From: Acidobacteriota bacterium
GTDB lineage: Bacteria; Acidobacteriota; Polarisedimenticolia; Gp22-AA2; AA152
Assembly: GCA_003222305.1 (NCBI GenBank)
Contig: QHVQ01000046.1
Coordinates: 1 to 32,272 of the forward strand
Length of the DNA: 32,272 nt
Direction: 5' to 3'
Under the pieces are notes generated by a model. That model was not told the origin of the DNA. It worked only from the letters and a program-made list of their open reading frames with translations, and ran no database searches. Position numbers and translations under genes: made by a program. Shown in pieces: positions 23,920-30,774 of this stretch (the first letter of the stretch is position 1; each line of letters opens with the position of its first letter).

Positions 23920-24401
23920 TTGGCCGGTTCGAAAAGCTGCTGTTGGCCACGGCGACGGTGCTGGCAGGAGGCTCGGGCCTCGTTTATGCATGGATGAAAT
24001 ACATCACCGCGAACAGGGATCCCTTCTCCGTCGTGAACCATCCCTGGCAGCCTTATATGCTCTCCGCCCACGTGCTCTCCGCCCCCGCGCTTCTCTTCGC
24101 CTTCGGTCTCATCGTCCGCGAACACATTCTGGGGCGGTATCGGGACCCCCGGGCGCGCCGGGGGCGCAGGACCGGTATCCTGGCCTCCTGGCTGCTCGCC
24201 CCGATGGTCGCCTCGGGGTACGCGCTCCAGGCACTCGCCTCCCAGAGCCCCCGTCGGGCCACGGGCCTTTTCCATCTGGGAGCGGGAATTCTCTTCCTGG
24301 TTTTTTACGCGGCCCACGTGATACTCGGCTCGCGAGGGCTTCCCGCGCAGGGATCCCTTCGCCTGAGTGGCCGGGGACGGACCACCCGGGCCAAGGATTG
24401 A
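23916..24401 (+). CDS. Four-helix His-rich membrane protein (cytochrome b-like?)
   Basis: A 161-residue inner-membrane protein with about four helices (about 6-26, 46-68, 87-106, 117-138) and an Arg-rich loop (RDPRARRGRR) that should face the cytosol. Histidines sit at the ends of helix 2 (His52, His70) and helix 4 (His120, His134). This spacing could ligate two hemes in the way of small cytochrome b-type proteins. I do not recognise a named family, and a heme role is inference. GTG start with GGGAGGGGGG upstream overlaps the FMN-binding gene's stop by 4 nt. In this context it is a good candidate to carry electrons from the quinone pool to the flavinylated neighbour. Confidence 0.65.
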   Translation: MIGRFEKLLLATATVLAGGSGLVYAWMKYITANRDPFSVVNHPWQPYMLSAHVLSAPALLFAFGLIVREHILGRYRDPRARRGRRTGILASWLLAPMVASGYALQALASQSPRRATGLFHLGAGILFLVFYAAHVILGSRGLPAQGSLRLSGRGRTTRAKD

Positions 24402-24426
24402 AGCGGTGGAAGCTTGTTCCTATAAT
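24399..24426 (+). promoter_or_regulatory. Promoter of the secreted TPR gene
   Basis: A perfect TATAAT (24421-24426) with TTGAAG (24399-24404, 4/6) at a 16-bp spacer. It overlaps the stop of the preceding gene and would start transcription near 24433, about 39 nt before the ATG at 24472. It makes the TPR gene independent of the upstream module. Confidence 0.6.
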
Positions 24427-24471
24427 CGAGGTGAACCGGGTGTATTCTTCTGCCCGGGAGGAGTGAAGATC

Positions 24472-25839
24472 ATGTCGAGCAGGATGAGGAGAACCGTTCG
24501 AGCGGGAGCAGCGCTGCTGGGCGCGGGGCTTCTGGCCCTGGCCACGGGAGGCCGCCTGTATGCCACAGACACAACGAAGGTGAACGGGACCGTCACCGAC
24601 GTAACCGGCAAGCCGCTGGAAAAGGTGGAAGTCTGGTTCGAAAACGCCAAGATCCAGGGGAAGCGAGTCGGTCCCGTGAAGACCAACAAGAAGGGAAAGT
24701 ACATCTACCCCTACCTGGACGTCGGGATCGAGCCTGAGTGGCGGGTGGTGCCCAAACTGCCAGGCTACCTGGTGCTCAAGGTGAACTGGAAGCTCATCGA
24801 CTCCCAGCGGAACGATCGTGGCAGCAACGAAGCGATCCTGAACACCAAGCAGGAAATCCCCTCCCTCCATCCAGTGCTGGTCGGCGACAGCGGCGTCAAT
24901 GAGGTGGACTTCGTGATGGTCAAAGAGGAGGAGTTCAACAATGCGCTGCGCCAGGCCGTGGCGGCCAAGCAGGGAGGCTCCGCCAACGGGGGCGTTGCCC
25001 CGCCGGGAGGGAACTCCGCCCCCGCTACGCCCGGAACTTCCGCTGCTCCAGCGCCGCCCCCGGAGCCGACGGCTCCAACCCACTCGGTCACGGAAGCAGT
25101 GGACTTGATCAAGGCGGGAAAAAACGAAGAAGCCATCCCCATCCTGAAGGAGTTTCTTGAGAAGAATCCCAACAATGCGCCCGTGCAGTTCACGCTGGGC
25201 AAGGCCCTGGTGAACACGAAGCAGTTCGACCAGGCGGTCCCAGCGTTGCAGAAGGCCCTCGCCATCAAGCCAGATCAGCAGGGGGCGCACTTCTTTCTCG
25301 GGATCGCTTACTCCCAGATGGGACAGGATGCGGACGCCCTGAAGGAATTTGAGGCGGAGATTCCCCTGAGCCCTGCGCAGGATGCCGCCTATTCCAATGC
25401 AGCGGCTATCTGCGAAAAGCAGGGGAATCAGGACAAGGCACTGGAGTATTACAAGAAGGCCGTCGAGATCGCGCCCAACCGGGCTGAGCTGCACGCCAGC
25501 TTGGCGGGGATTTATGAGAAGAAGGGGAACCAGCCCGCCGCCCAGGCAGAATACAAGGCCCTGGCAGAGGTCGATCCCGACCATGCCGCGGTTACCTGGT
25601 TCAACATCGGGGCGATTGCCAAGAACAACGATAGGAACGAGGAGGCGGTCAAGGCCTTCCAGAAGGCCGTAGAGTTGGATCCCGGATACGCCCTGGCCCA
25701 TCGGGAGCTCGGATACGCCTTGGTGAAACAAGGGGACTTCAAGGGAGCGGTGACCCACTTCAATAAGTATCTGGAACTGGTCCCCAAGGCTCCCGATGCC
25801 GGGGAAATCCGATCCATGGCCAAACAGCTCAGCCAATAG
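24472..25839 (+). CDS. Exported carboxypeptidase-regulatory/TPR protein
   Basis: This 455-residue exported protein begins at ATG 24472 (GGGAGGAG about 8 nt upstream); the track's start at 24367 lies inside the previous gene. Signal peptide 1 to about 31 (AALLGAGLLALATGG...YAT). An N-terminal transthyretin-like or carboxypeptidase-regulatory domain follows (about 34-150; VNGTVTDVTGKPLEKVEVW), then a Pro/Ala/Gly linker (about 165-205). Five to six TPR repeats occupy about 210-450 (EEAIPILKEFLEKNPNNAPVQF, DKALEYYKKAVEIAPNRAEL, EEAVKAFQKAVELDPGYALA). It probably scaffolds partners in the periplasm. Proteins with this arrangement are common in Acidobacteriota, where their roles are mostly unknown. 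Confidence 0.82.
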   Translation: MSSRMRRTVRAGAALLGAGLLALATGGRLYATDTTKVNGTVTDVTGKPLEKVEVWFENAKIQGKRVGPVKTNKKGKYIYPYLDVGIEPEWRVVPKLPGYLVLKVNWKLIDSQRNDRGSNEAILNTKQEIPSLHPVLVGDSGVNEVDFVMVKEEEFNNALRQAVAAKQGGSANGGVAPPGGNSAPATPGTSAAPAPPPEPTAPTHSVTEAVDLIKAGKNEEAIPILKEFLEKNPNNAPVQFTLGKALVNTKQFDQAVPALQKALAIKPDQQGAHFFLGIAYSQMGQDADALKEFEAEIPLSPAQDAAYSNAAAICEKQGNQDKALEYYKKAVEIAPNRAELHASLAGIYEKKGNQPAAQAEYKALAEVDPDHAAVTWFNIGAIAKNNDRNEEAVKAFQKAVELDPGYALAHRELGYALVKQGDFKGAVTHFNKYLELVPKAPDAGEIRSMAKQLSQ

Positions 25840-25900
25840 AGGACGCTATCAGGTTCCAGAGCCCCGGGTTATTTCCAAGGGCCGTTTCGTTGGGTGCAGA

Positions 25901-26527
25901 TCAGGAGGAGCTACGCGGGAGCGGAAAGAGGATGGTCTCCACCTCCTCGCACAGGAGGTGTCCCGCGAAGAGATGGACTTCTTGAATCCGAGCGGTACAG
26001 GCCGCTTGCACCACGAGTGGGATGTCCGCCAGCACTCGGGCGCGGCCTCCGTCCCCCCCCAGAAAGGCCACGGCCCGGATTCCGAGTCTTCGGGCCGCTT
26101 CCAGCCCCTGGAGGATGTTGGGGGAGTTTCCCGAGGTCGAGAGGGCGATGGCCACGTCGCCTCTCCTGCCCAGGGCCTCCATTTGTCGCGAAAAGACTCT
26201 TTCATACGCGGAGTCGTTCGCAATGCTGGTCAGCGACGAAGTATCGGTGCTGAGAGCGAGAGCAGCCAGCGCGGGACGATCCCGGGTCATTCGATTCACC
26301 AGCTCCGCTGCCAAGTGTTGGGCTTCGGCGGCACTGCCACCGTTTCCGAAGAAGAGGGCCTTGCCTCCTCTGGAGAACGCCTCGGCGATTTCGCGGGACG
26401 CGCGCAGGATTCCTTGTTCGTTCATGGCAAGGAACTCCCTCACGGCAGTCTCTAGACTTTCCCGCTCGGCCTGGAAGTTTTTCACGAGCTCCTCCCCCAA
26501 GGGATGAAGAATGAAAGCCGGCTCCAT
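25901..26527 (-). CDS. gmhA: Phosphoheptose isomerase (SIS domain)
   Basis: GmhA converts sedoheptulose 7-phosphate to D-glycero-D-manno-heptose 7-phosphate, the first step to lipopolysaccharide core heptose. The 208-residue protein is a single SIS domain with the substrate loop FFGNGGSAAEAQHLAAELVNR, containing the catalytic Glu, the phosphate loop ALSTSGNSPN and the C-terminal QEVHLFAGHLLCE that holds the zinc-binding/catalytic His. The length fits the family. It lies 24 nt after pgeF on the same strand, so the two are probably one transcription unit. The presence of GmhA is evidence for an outer membrane with heptose-containing lipopolysaccharide. Confidence 0.9.
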   Translation of the reverse strand: MEPAFILHPLGEELVKNFQAERESLETAVREFLAMNEQGILRASREIAEAFSRGGKALFFGNGGSAAEAQHLAAELVNRMTRDRPALAALALSTDTSSLTSIANDSAYERVFSRQMEALGRRGDVAIALSTSGNSPNILQGLEAARRLGIRAVAFLGGDGGRARVLADIPLVVQAACTARIQEVHLFAGHLLCEEVETILFPLPRSSS

Positions 26528-26551
26528 GCTAGGGGGCGCTCCCCGCCGCTG

Positions 26552-27292
26552 TCAAGAATGAGGTGACGAGCCCAGGAAGGTCAGGATCCTGCCGGTGCCG
26601 GAACCATCGCGACGGTAGGAAGGGAAGAGACCGGCCAGACAGCGCGTGCACAAGCCCACGGAGTGAATGCGCGATGGGTCCAGTCCAGAGTCCACCAGGT
26701 CTCGGCGGTTGGCCTCTGGCAGATCTAGAAACGCCCCGTCACCATCCTCCCGAAGAACGACATCGGGCGAAAAGCCTGCCGAGAGGAATGCCTCAACAAC
26801 CTCTCGCCCCACGCGGTAACAGCAGTGCCCGATGGCGGGTCCGATCATGGCCCGCAGCCCTTCGGGACGGCAGCCGAAGCTGCGGCGCAACGCCTCCACC
26901 CCACCGCGGGCGATCCGGGAGCGCGTCCCTCGCCAGCCGGCATGGATGACCGCCCCAGCCGGCCGATCCGGATCGAACAGCACCAGAGGCACACAGTCAG
27001 CGGAGGCGACGGTCAAGACGAGCCCGCGGCAGGCAGTGGTGAGGCCGTCCGCTTCCTGCAAAGGCCGCGACGCTTCCTCCAGGGAAAGGATGTTGACTAC
27101 CCGTGAACCATGCCGCTGGGCAAGACGAACCACGGGGAGACCCTCCCACCCCAGAAGTGGGAGAACGCCGCTCAGCTCCCCGCCGGCCCGCCGCGTGGTG
27201 AAGCCGGCCCTCCAGCCCTCCAGGCCAGGAAACCCCGTAAGCTCCATCCACAGAGGCCCTGTGGCGGGCGTGGCGGTTCTTGAGGCGCTCAT
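26552..27292 (-). CDS. pgeF: YfiH/PgeF-family multicopper-like 'laccase domain' enzyme
   Basis: The family (YfiH/PgeF/LACC1) was first called polyphenol oxidase. Later work reports purine nucleoside phosphorylase/deaminase activity and, in E. coli, editing of peptidoglycan precursors. The 246-residue protein has the zinc-site triad in its usual contexts: QRHGSRVV, SADCVPLVLFD and AVIHAGWRGT. GPAIGHCCYRVG and VGLCTRC...FPSYRRDG complete the family pattern. MSASRTA at 27292 is the preferred start because GGGGAA lies about 7 nt upstream; the track's 27325 adds 11 basic residues. It is the first gene of a two-gene unit with gmhA and has a clear promoter upstream. Confidence 0.88.
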   Translation of the reverse strand: MSASRTATPATGPLWMELTGFPGLEGWRAGFTTRRAGGELSGVLPLLGWEGLPVVRLAQRHGSRVVNILSLEEASRPLQEADGLTTACRGLVLTVASADCVPLVLFDPDRPAGAVIHAGWRGTRSRIARGGVEALRRSFGCRPEGLRAMIGPAIGHCCYRVGREVVEAFLSAGFSPDVVLREDGDGAFLDLPEANRRDLVDSGLDPSRIHSVGLCTRCLAGLFPSYRRDGSGTGRILTFLGSSPHS

Positions 27293-27314
27293 GAGAATTC
27301 CCCGGCGATGAGCC

Positions 27315-27337
27315 CGCCGGAGCAAAGCGCTCCGGCG
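27315..27337 (-). other. Hairpin in the pgeF leader
   Basis: A perfect 9-bp inverted repeat CGCCGGAGC/GCTCCGGCG with a 5-nt loop lies between the pgeF promoter and its start. No T-run follows on the minus strand, so it is not a typical terminator. It could affect mRNA stability or initiation. Confidence 0.5.
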
Positions 27338-27349
27338 AAAAGCTGCGGG

Positions 27350-27378
27350 AGTCTAGGACAGCAATCCGGCGAGGTCAA
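27350..27378 (-). promoter_or_regulatory. Promoter of the pgeF-gmhA unit
   Basis: On the minus strand: TTGACC (27378-27373, 5/6), a 17-bp spacer and TAGACT (27355-27350, 4/6). The leader to the ATG at 27292 would be about 50 nt and contains a 9-bp hairpin. Confidence 0.5.
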
Positions 27379-27456
27379 CTCCTCATCGCGCCTCATTGCA
27401 CGCCTTGACAATTCTCGCTCGTTCGGGCACCCTATCGCCTCGGACTTTGCTCTGGC

Positions 27457-27500
27457 GACCGTTCCCGTTGGGTCCCCCCGGCGGGAACGGTTCTGTTTTG
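27457..27500 (+). terminator. Long hairpin upstream of yajC (terminator or attenuator candidate)
   Basis: ACCGTTCCCG (27458-27467) pairs with CGGGAACGGT (27482-27491). The inner bases TTGGG/CCCGG extend the stem to about 15 bp around a TCCC loop. It is followed by TCTGTTTTG, a modest U-tract. It stands about 70 nt upstream of yajC on the coding strand, with a lone perfect TTGACA at 27405-27410 before it (no good -10 found). It could end a short transcript or attenuate the yajC-secDF operon. The rest of the 271-nt gap 27293-27563 holds the pgeF promoter and hairpin. Confidence 0.5.
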
Positions 27501-27563
27501 AAAACGGGTCTCCGGAGCACGCGGGACATTTTGAGAATTCTCTCGGGCCTCGCATTGAACCTG

Positions 27564-27857
27564 ATGCCGCCGCCGCAGGGGCAGGGAAGCCAGAACTTTC
27601 TGGTGACCTTCCTGCTACCCATGCTCCTGATGTTCGGCATTTTCTACTTCTTGCTGATCCGGCCGACCCGGACCCGGCAGAAGGAAATGCAGGCCATGTT
27701 GGAGGCCCTCAAGCCGGGAGATCGCATCGTCACTTCCTCCGGGATTCATGGGACCGTGGTCGCCCTCCAAGACGAGATCGTTCAGGTGCGCATCGCCGAC
27801 AATGTCAAAGTAGACTTTTCCAAGAGCGCCATCGCGAGCGTAAAACAGAGGGAGTGA
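27564..27857 (+). CDS. yajC: Sec translocase auxiliary subunit YajC
   Basis: YajC is a small inner-membrane protein that associates with SecDF. From ATG 27564 the product is 97 residues: a short polar start (PPPQGQGSQ), one membrane helix (about 12-31, FLVTFLLPMLLMFGIFYFLLI), the family signature IRPTRTRQKEMQAMLEALKPGDRIVTSSGIHGTV, and a small beta domain. The ORF track starts at 27396, but that extension crosses the hairpin and looks non-coding. TTG 27555 or 27531 are alternative starts, because no strong Shine-Dalgarno precedes 27564. It is 4 nt upstream of secD. Confidence 0.88.
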   Translation: MPPPQGQGSQNFLVTFLLPMLLMFGIFYFLLIRPTRTRQKEMQAMLEALKPGDRIVTSSGIHGTVVALQDEIVQVRIADNVKVDFSKSAIASVKQRE

Positions 27858-27861
27858 ACAC

Positions 27862-29448
27862 ATGCCGCTGAAGTGGCGCTGGGTCATCATCGCCTGCGTA
27901 ACCCTCCTGGCCTCCTATCTCTGCTATCCCCTCCAAGAAAAAATCAAGCTCGGGCTGGATCTGAAGGGCGGCATCCACCTGGTCATGCGAGTTAAGACCG
28001 ACGACGCCATCAAGGCCTCCACCGACCTGGACCTTGAGACGCTGCGCAGCGAGTTGGGTAAGAAGGGTGTGACGCCCGAGAAGATGGAGTCGGCCTCTCC
28101 TGGCCGGATTCGGATCACCGGCGTCGACTCGGCAAAGGTTTCCATCCTGCAGGATGTGGTGTCGAGCCAGTTCTCGGCCTACGCCGTCTCCTCCCGCGGG
28201 GGCGGCGAGTACCAACTGGAGATGAAGCCGGCAAGGATGCGGGAGATCCGCGAATCGTCGCTGCGTCAGGCCCTCGAGACGATTCGGAACCGGGTGGACA
28301 AGTTCGGTGTGGCGGAGAGCGTCGTCCAGCAGGTGGGGTTCGCCGGGGGAGGGGACGAGCGGATCCTCGTCCAGCTCCCGGGAATCCAAAATACCGAGCG
28401 GGTGACGGAGTTGATCGGCTCACCCGCCTATCTGGAGTGGAAGCTGGTGAGCATTCCACCGGGCTACCGGGCGGACGATGTTCATTCGGTGCTCCCTGCC
28501 CCCAAAGACCGCCTCCTCTCCCTTTTCGGCGGTTCACTCCCTGCCGACACTGACCTTTATCCTGGCGAGAAGCAGCCCGCCGGCGAGACGCTCTACTGGC
28601 CCTGCAAGAAGACCTCGCCCATCACCGGCAACGACCTGCGAGACGCCCGGCGTGAAGTGGGGCGGCTGGGGGACGCAGTGGTTCAGTTCCGCCTCACCGC
28701 CGATGCCGGGCAGCGCTTCGAGGCTCTGACCTCCGCCAACGAAGGACAGCTCCTGGCGATCTTGCTGGACAAGAAAGTCATTTCGGCCCCGCGCATCAAC
28801 GCCACCATCCGCGACACGGGGATTATCGAGGGGAGTTTCACGGTGGAGTCCGCGGAAGATCTGGCCATCAAGCTCCGCTCCGGAGCCCTCCCTGCAGGAA
28901 TGGAGCTCCTCGAGGAACGAACCGTGGGGCCGTCACTCGGATCCGACTCGATCCGCCAGGGTGTCGTGGCCTCGCTCCTGGGCGCCATCCTCGTGGTTTT
29001 CTTCATGCTGATCTACTACCGCCTGGCGGGAGTGAACGCCAATCTGGCGCTGGGCCTAAATGTCCTGCTGCTCCTGGGTGCCATGAGCTATTTCCACGCC
29101 ACGGTCACCCTCCCGGGAATCGCCGGAATCGCCCTGACCATCGGGATGGCTGTGGACGCCAACGTGCTCATCTTCGAGCGAATCCGGGAAGAGCTCAGGC
29201 TCGGGAAGACCGTCAAGGGCGCGGTGGCCAACGGTTTCACGAAGGCCTTGAGCACCATCGTCGACTCCCACGTCACGACGCTCATCGCGGCCCTCTTCCT
29301 GTTCGGCTACGGCACGGGTCCGGTCCGGGGCTTTGCCGTGACCTTGTGCATCGGCATCCTGGCGAACTTGTATACCAACATCTTTGTCTCCCGCGCCCTT
29401 TTCGACGCCTACTTGAGTGCCCGGCGCGTCGAGATCTTGAGCATCTGA
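27862..29448 (+). CDS. secD: Protein translocase subunit SecD
   Basis: SecD works with SecF in the inner membrane, using the proton gradient to pull exported proteins through SecYEG. The 528-residue protein has a first membrane helix (about 5-24), KLGLDLKGGIHLVM, and a periplasmic domain (about 35-355) with IRNRVDKFGVAE, VQLPGIQNTERVTELIGSPAYLEWKLV and FTVESAEDLAIKLRSGALPAGM. Five C-terminal membrane helices follow, with the conserved GMAVDANVLIFERIREEL. The length is normal for the shorter, non-enterobacterial form. AGGGAG lies 7 nt upstream of ATG. The order yajC-secD-secF is standard, with 22 nt to secF. Confidence 0.96.
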   Translation: MPLKWRWVIIACVTLLASYLCYPLQEKIKLGLDLKGGIHLVMRVKTDDAIKASTDLDLETLRSELGKKGVTPEKMESASPGRIRITGVDSAKVSILQDVVSSQFSAYAVSSRGGGEYQLEMKPARMREIRESSLRQALETIRNRVDKFGVAESVVQQVGFAGGGDERILVQLPGIQNTERVTELIGSPAYLEWKLVSIPPGYRADDVHSVLPAPKDRLLSLFGGSLPADTDLYPGEKQPAGETLYWPCKKTSPITGNDLRDARREVGRLGDAVVQFRLTADAGQRFEALTSANEGQLLAILLDKKVISAPRINATIRDTGIIEGSFTVESAEDLAIKLRSGALPAGMELLEERTVGPSLGSDSIRQGVVASLLGAILVVFFMLIYYRLAGVNANLALGLNVLLLLGAMSYFHATVTLPGIAGIALTIGMAVDANVLIFERIREELRLGKTVKGAVANGFTKALSTIVDSHVTTLIAALFLFGYGTGPVRGFAVTLCIGILANLYTNIFVSRALFDAYLSARRVEILSI

Positions 29449-29470
29449 TGCGCGTAACGGAGAATCCGTC

Positions 29471-30676
29471 GTGAAGCAGTTCCATCTCCTGACCAACACC
29501 AATTTCGACGTAATGGGGAAGAAATTTCTGTTCATCGGAATCTCGGCAGCGGCGGTGGTCGCCAGCCTCTTCGCGTTATTCACTCGCGGCCTCAACTGGG
29601 GCGTCGATTTCCGTGGCGGCACCGAGGTCAGGGTCCGCTTCCTGACTGAGCCCTCCGTGGAACAGGTCCGGAAGGACCTGGAAGCGCTGGCGATCGGAGA
29701 GGTGGATCTGCAGCGTCTGGGAAAGCAGGAGGACCACGAAATCCTCATTCGCATCGGCCAGAGTAAGGAGGCGAAAGGGGAAGGGGGATTGATCGGCTCC
29801 GGAGACGTCTCCCAGAAGGTTCTCGCGGCCCTCGCGACGGAAGAGGATCGTCGACAGGCCGCGGCCGGCAAGATCGATCTGAACCAAGCCAGCGCGGGTT
29901 CCCTGGAGACCTGGCTCGCGAGTAGGATCGAGGCAGCGAAGCAGACGGGCACACTTCCCGCCGGCACCACCGTCGACGCGCGAGTCTCTGCGGAGACGGT
30001 CATCGCGGCCCGGGACGCGAAGGGAGGAATATTCCGATCGGTCGAGGAAGTCCAGCGAATCCCAAGCCTTTCTCCTGCCGTCCAAACCCTCCTGAAAGAG
30101 GGGACCTTCATCGGACAAACATCACCCCGCAGCGTGGAGTACGTGGGCCCCAGCGCCGGCCGGGATCTCATCCGAAAGGCCACGTGGGCCGTCGTCGGAT
30201 CCAACGTCGGAATCCTCATCTACATCTGGATCCGCTTCCGCTTCATCTGGGGCATCGCGGGAGTGGTCGCCTTGTTCCACGACGTCATTGTCGCGATGGG
30301 AGGGCTTGCCATCACCCAGAAAGAATTCACCCTCCCGGTTGTGGCGGCGCTGCTCACCATCGTCGGTTATTCCATCGCCGACACCGTGGTTGTTTTGGAC
30401 CGGATTCGCGAGAATCTCCGCCATCACAGGTCCGCCGACTTCGAGCTGGTGGTCAATGCCTCCATCAACCAGACCTTCAGCCGAACGATTCTGACGCAGT
30501 TCACGGTCATGCTGTCTACCACCGCCCTGTTTCTGTTCGGCGGGGATCGCCTGAACGCCCTGTCGTTCACCCTCCTGGTAGGGTTTGTCTCAGGAGCCTA
30601 CTCCTCCGTCTTCGTGGCCAGCCCCATCCTGGTGTTGCACCAGCGCTGGTGGAGTGAGCGTCGTCGCCGGGCCTGA
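29471..30676 (+). CDS. secF: Protein translocase subunit SecF with an HhH-like insertion
   Basis: SecF partners SecD. The family's features are present: first helix (about 17-36), LNWGVDFRGGTEVRVRF, RSVEYVGPSAGRDLIRKA and five more helices with TIVGYSIADTVVVLDRIREN and the C-terminal segment. At 401 residues it is about 90-100 longer than common SecF proteins. The extra lies in the periplasmic domain (about 120-215). It contains IDLNQASAGSLETWLASR, then AETVIAARDAKGGIFRSVEEVQRIPSLS, which resembles the ComEA-type helix-hairpin-helix repeat (DLNTAS...I...R...G.F.SVE.L..I). The insertion keeps frame and both flanks, so it is a real domain rather than an artefact. GTG start with CGGAGAA 8 nt upstream. 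Confidence 0.93.
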   Translation: MKQFHLLTNTNFDVMGKKFLFIGISAAAVVASLFALFTRGLNWGVDFRGGTEVRVRFLTEPSVEQVRKDLEALAIGEVDLQRLGKQEDHEILIRIGQSKEAKGEGGLIGSGDVSQKVLAALATEEDRRQAAAGKIDLNQASAGSLETWLASRIEAAKQTGTLPAGTTVDARVSAETVIAARDAKGGIFRSVEEVQRIPSLSPAVQTLLKEGTFIGQTSPRSVEYVGPSAGRDLIRKATWAVVGSNVGILIYIWIRFRFIWGIAGVVALFHDVIVAMGGLAITQKEFTLPVVAALLTIVGYSIADTVVVLDRIRENLRHHRSADFELVVNASINQTFSRTILTQFTVMLSTTALFLFGGDRLNALSFTLLVGFVSGAYSSVFVASPILVLHQRWWSERRRRA

Positions 30677-30687
30677 AGTGCCGCCCG

Positions 30688-30716
30688 TTGCAGCTCATCT
30701 CTCCGTAGGCTATCCT
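30688..30716 (+). promoter_or_regulatory. Weak candidate promoter before rel
   Basis: TTGCAG (30688-30693, 3/6), a 17-bp spacer and TATCCT (30711-30716, 4/6) lie in the 98-nt gap between secF and rel. The match is poor and rel may instead be read from the sec operon. Confidence 0.2.
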
Positions 30717-30774
30717 TTATCGCAACCAGCGCTTTGTCCCGGGACGGAGACGGCCGACGGGCATCCTTCCCGCC

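Noticed and set aside
24109-25836. 575-residue minus-strand ORF
   Set aside because: Antisense of the TPR gene; its sequence mirrors the repeats of the real gene.
25840-25900. Terminator between the TPR gene and gmhA
   Set aside because: I saw no convincing stem with a T-run in these 61 bases.
27396-27563. N-terminal extension of yajC in the ORF track
   Set aside because: It runs through a long hairpin and precedes the family's usual N-terminus; composition is non-coding-like.
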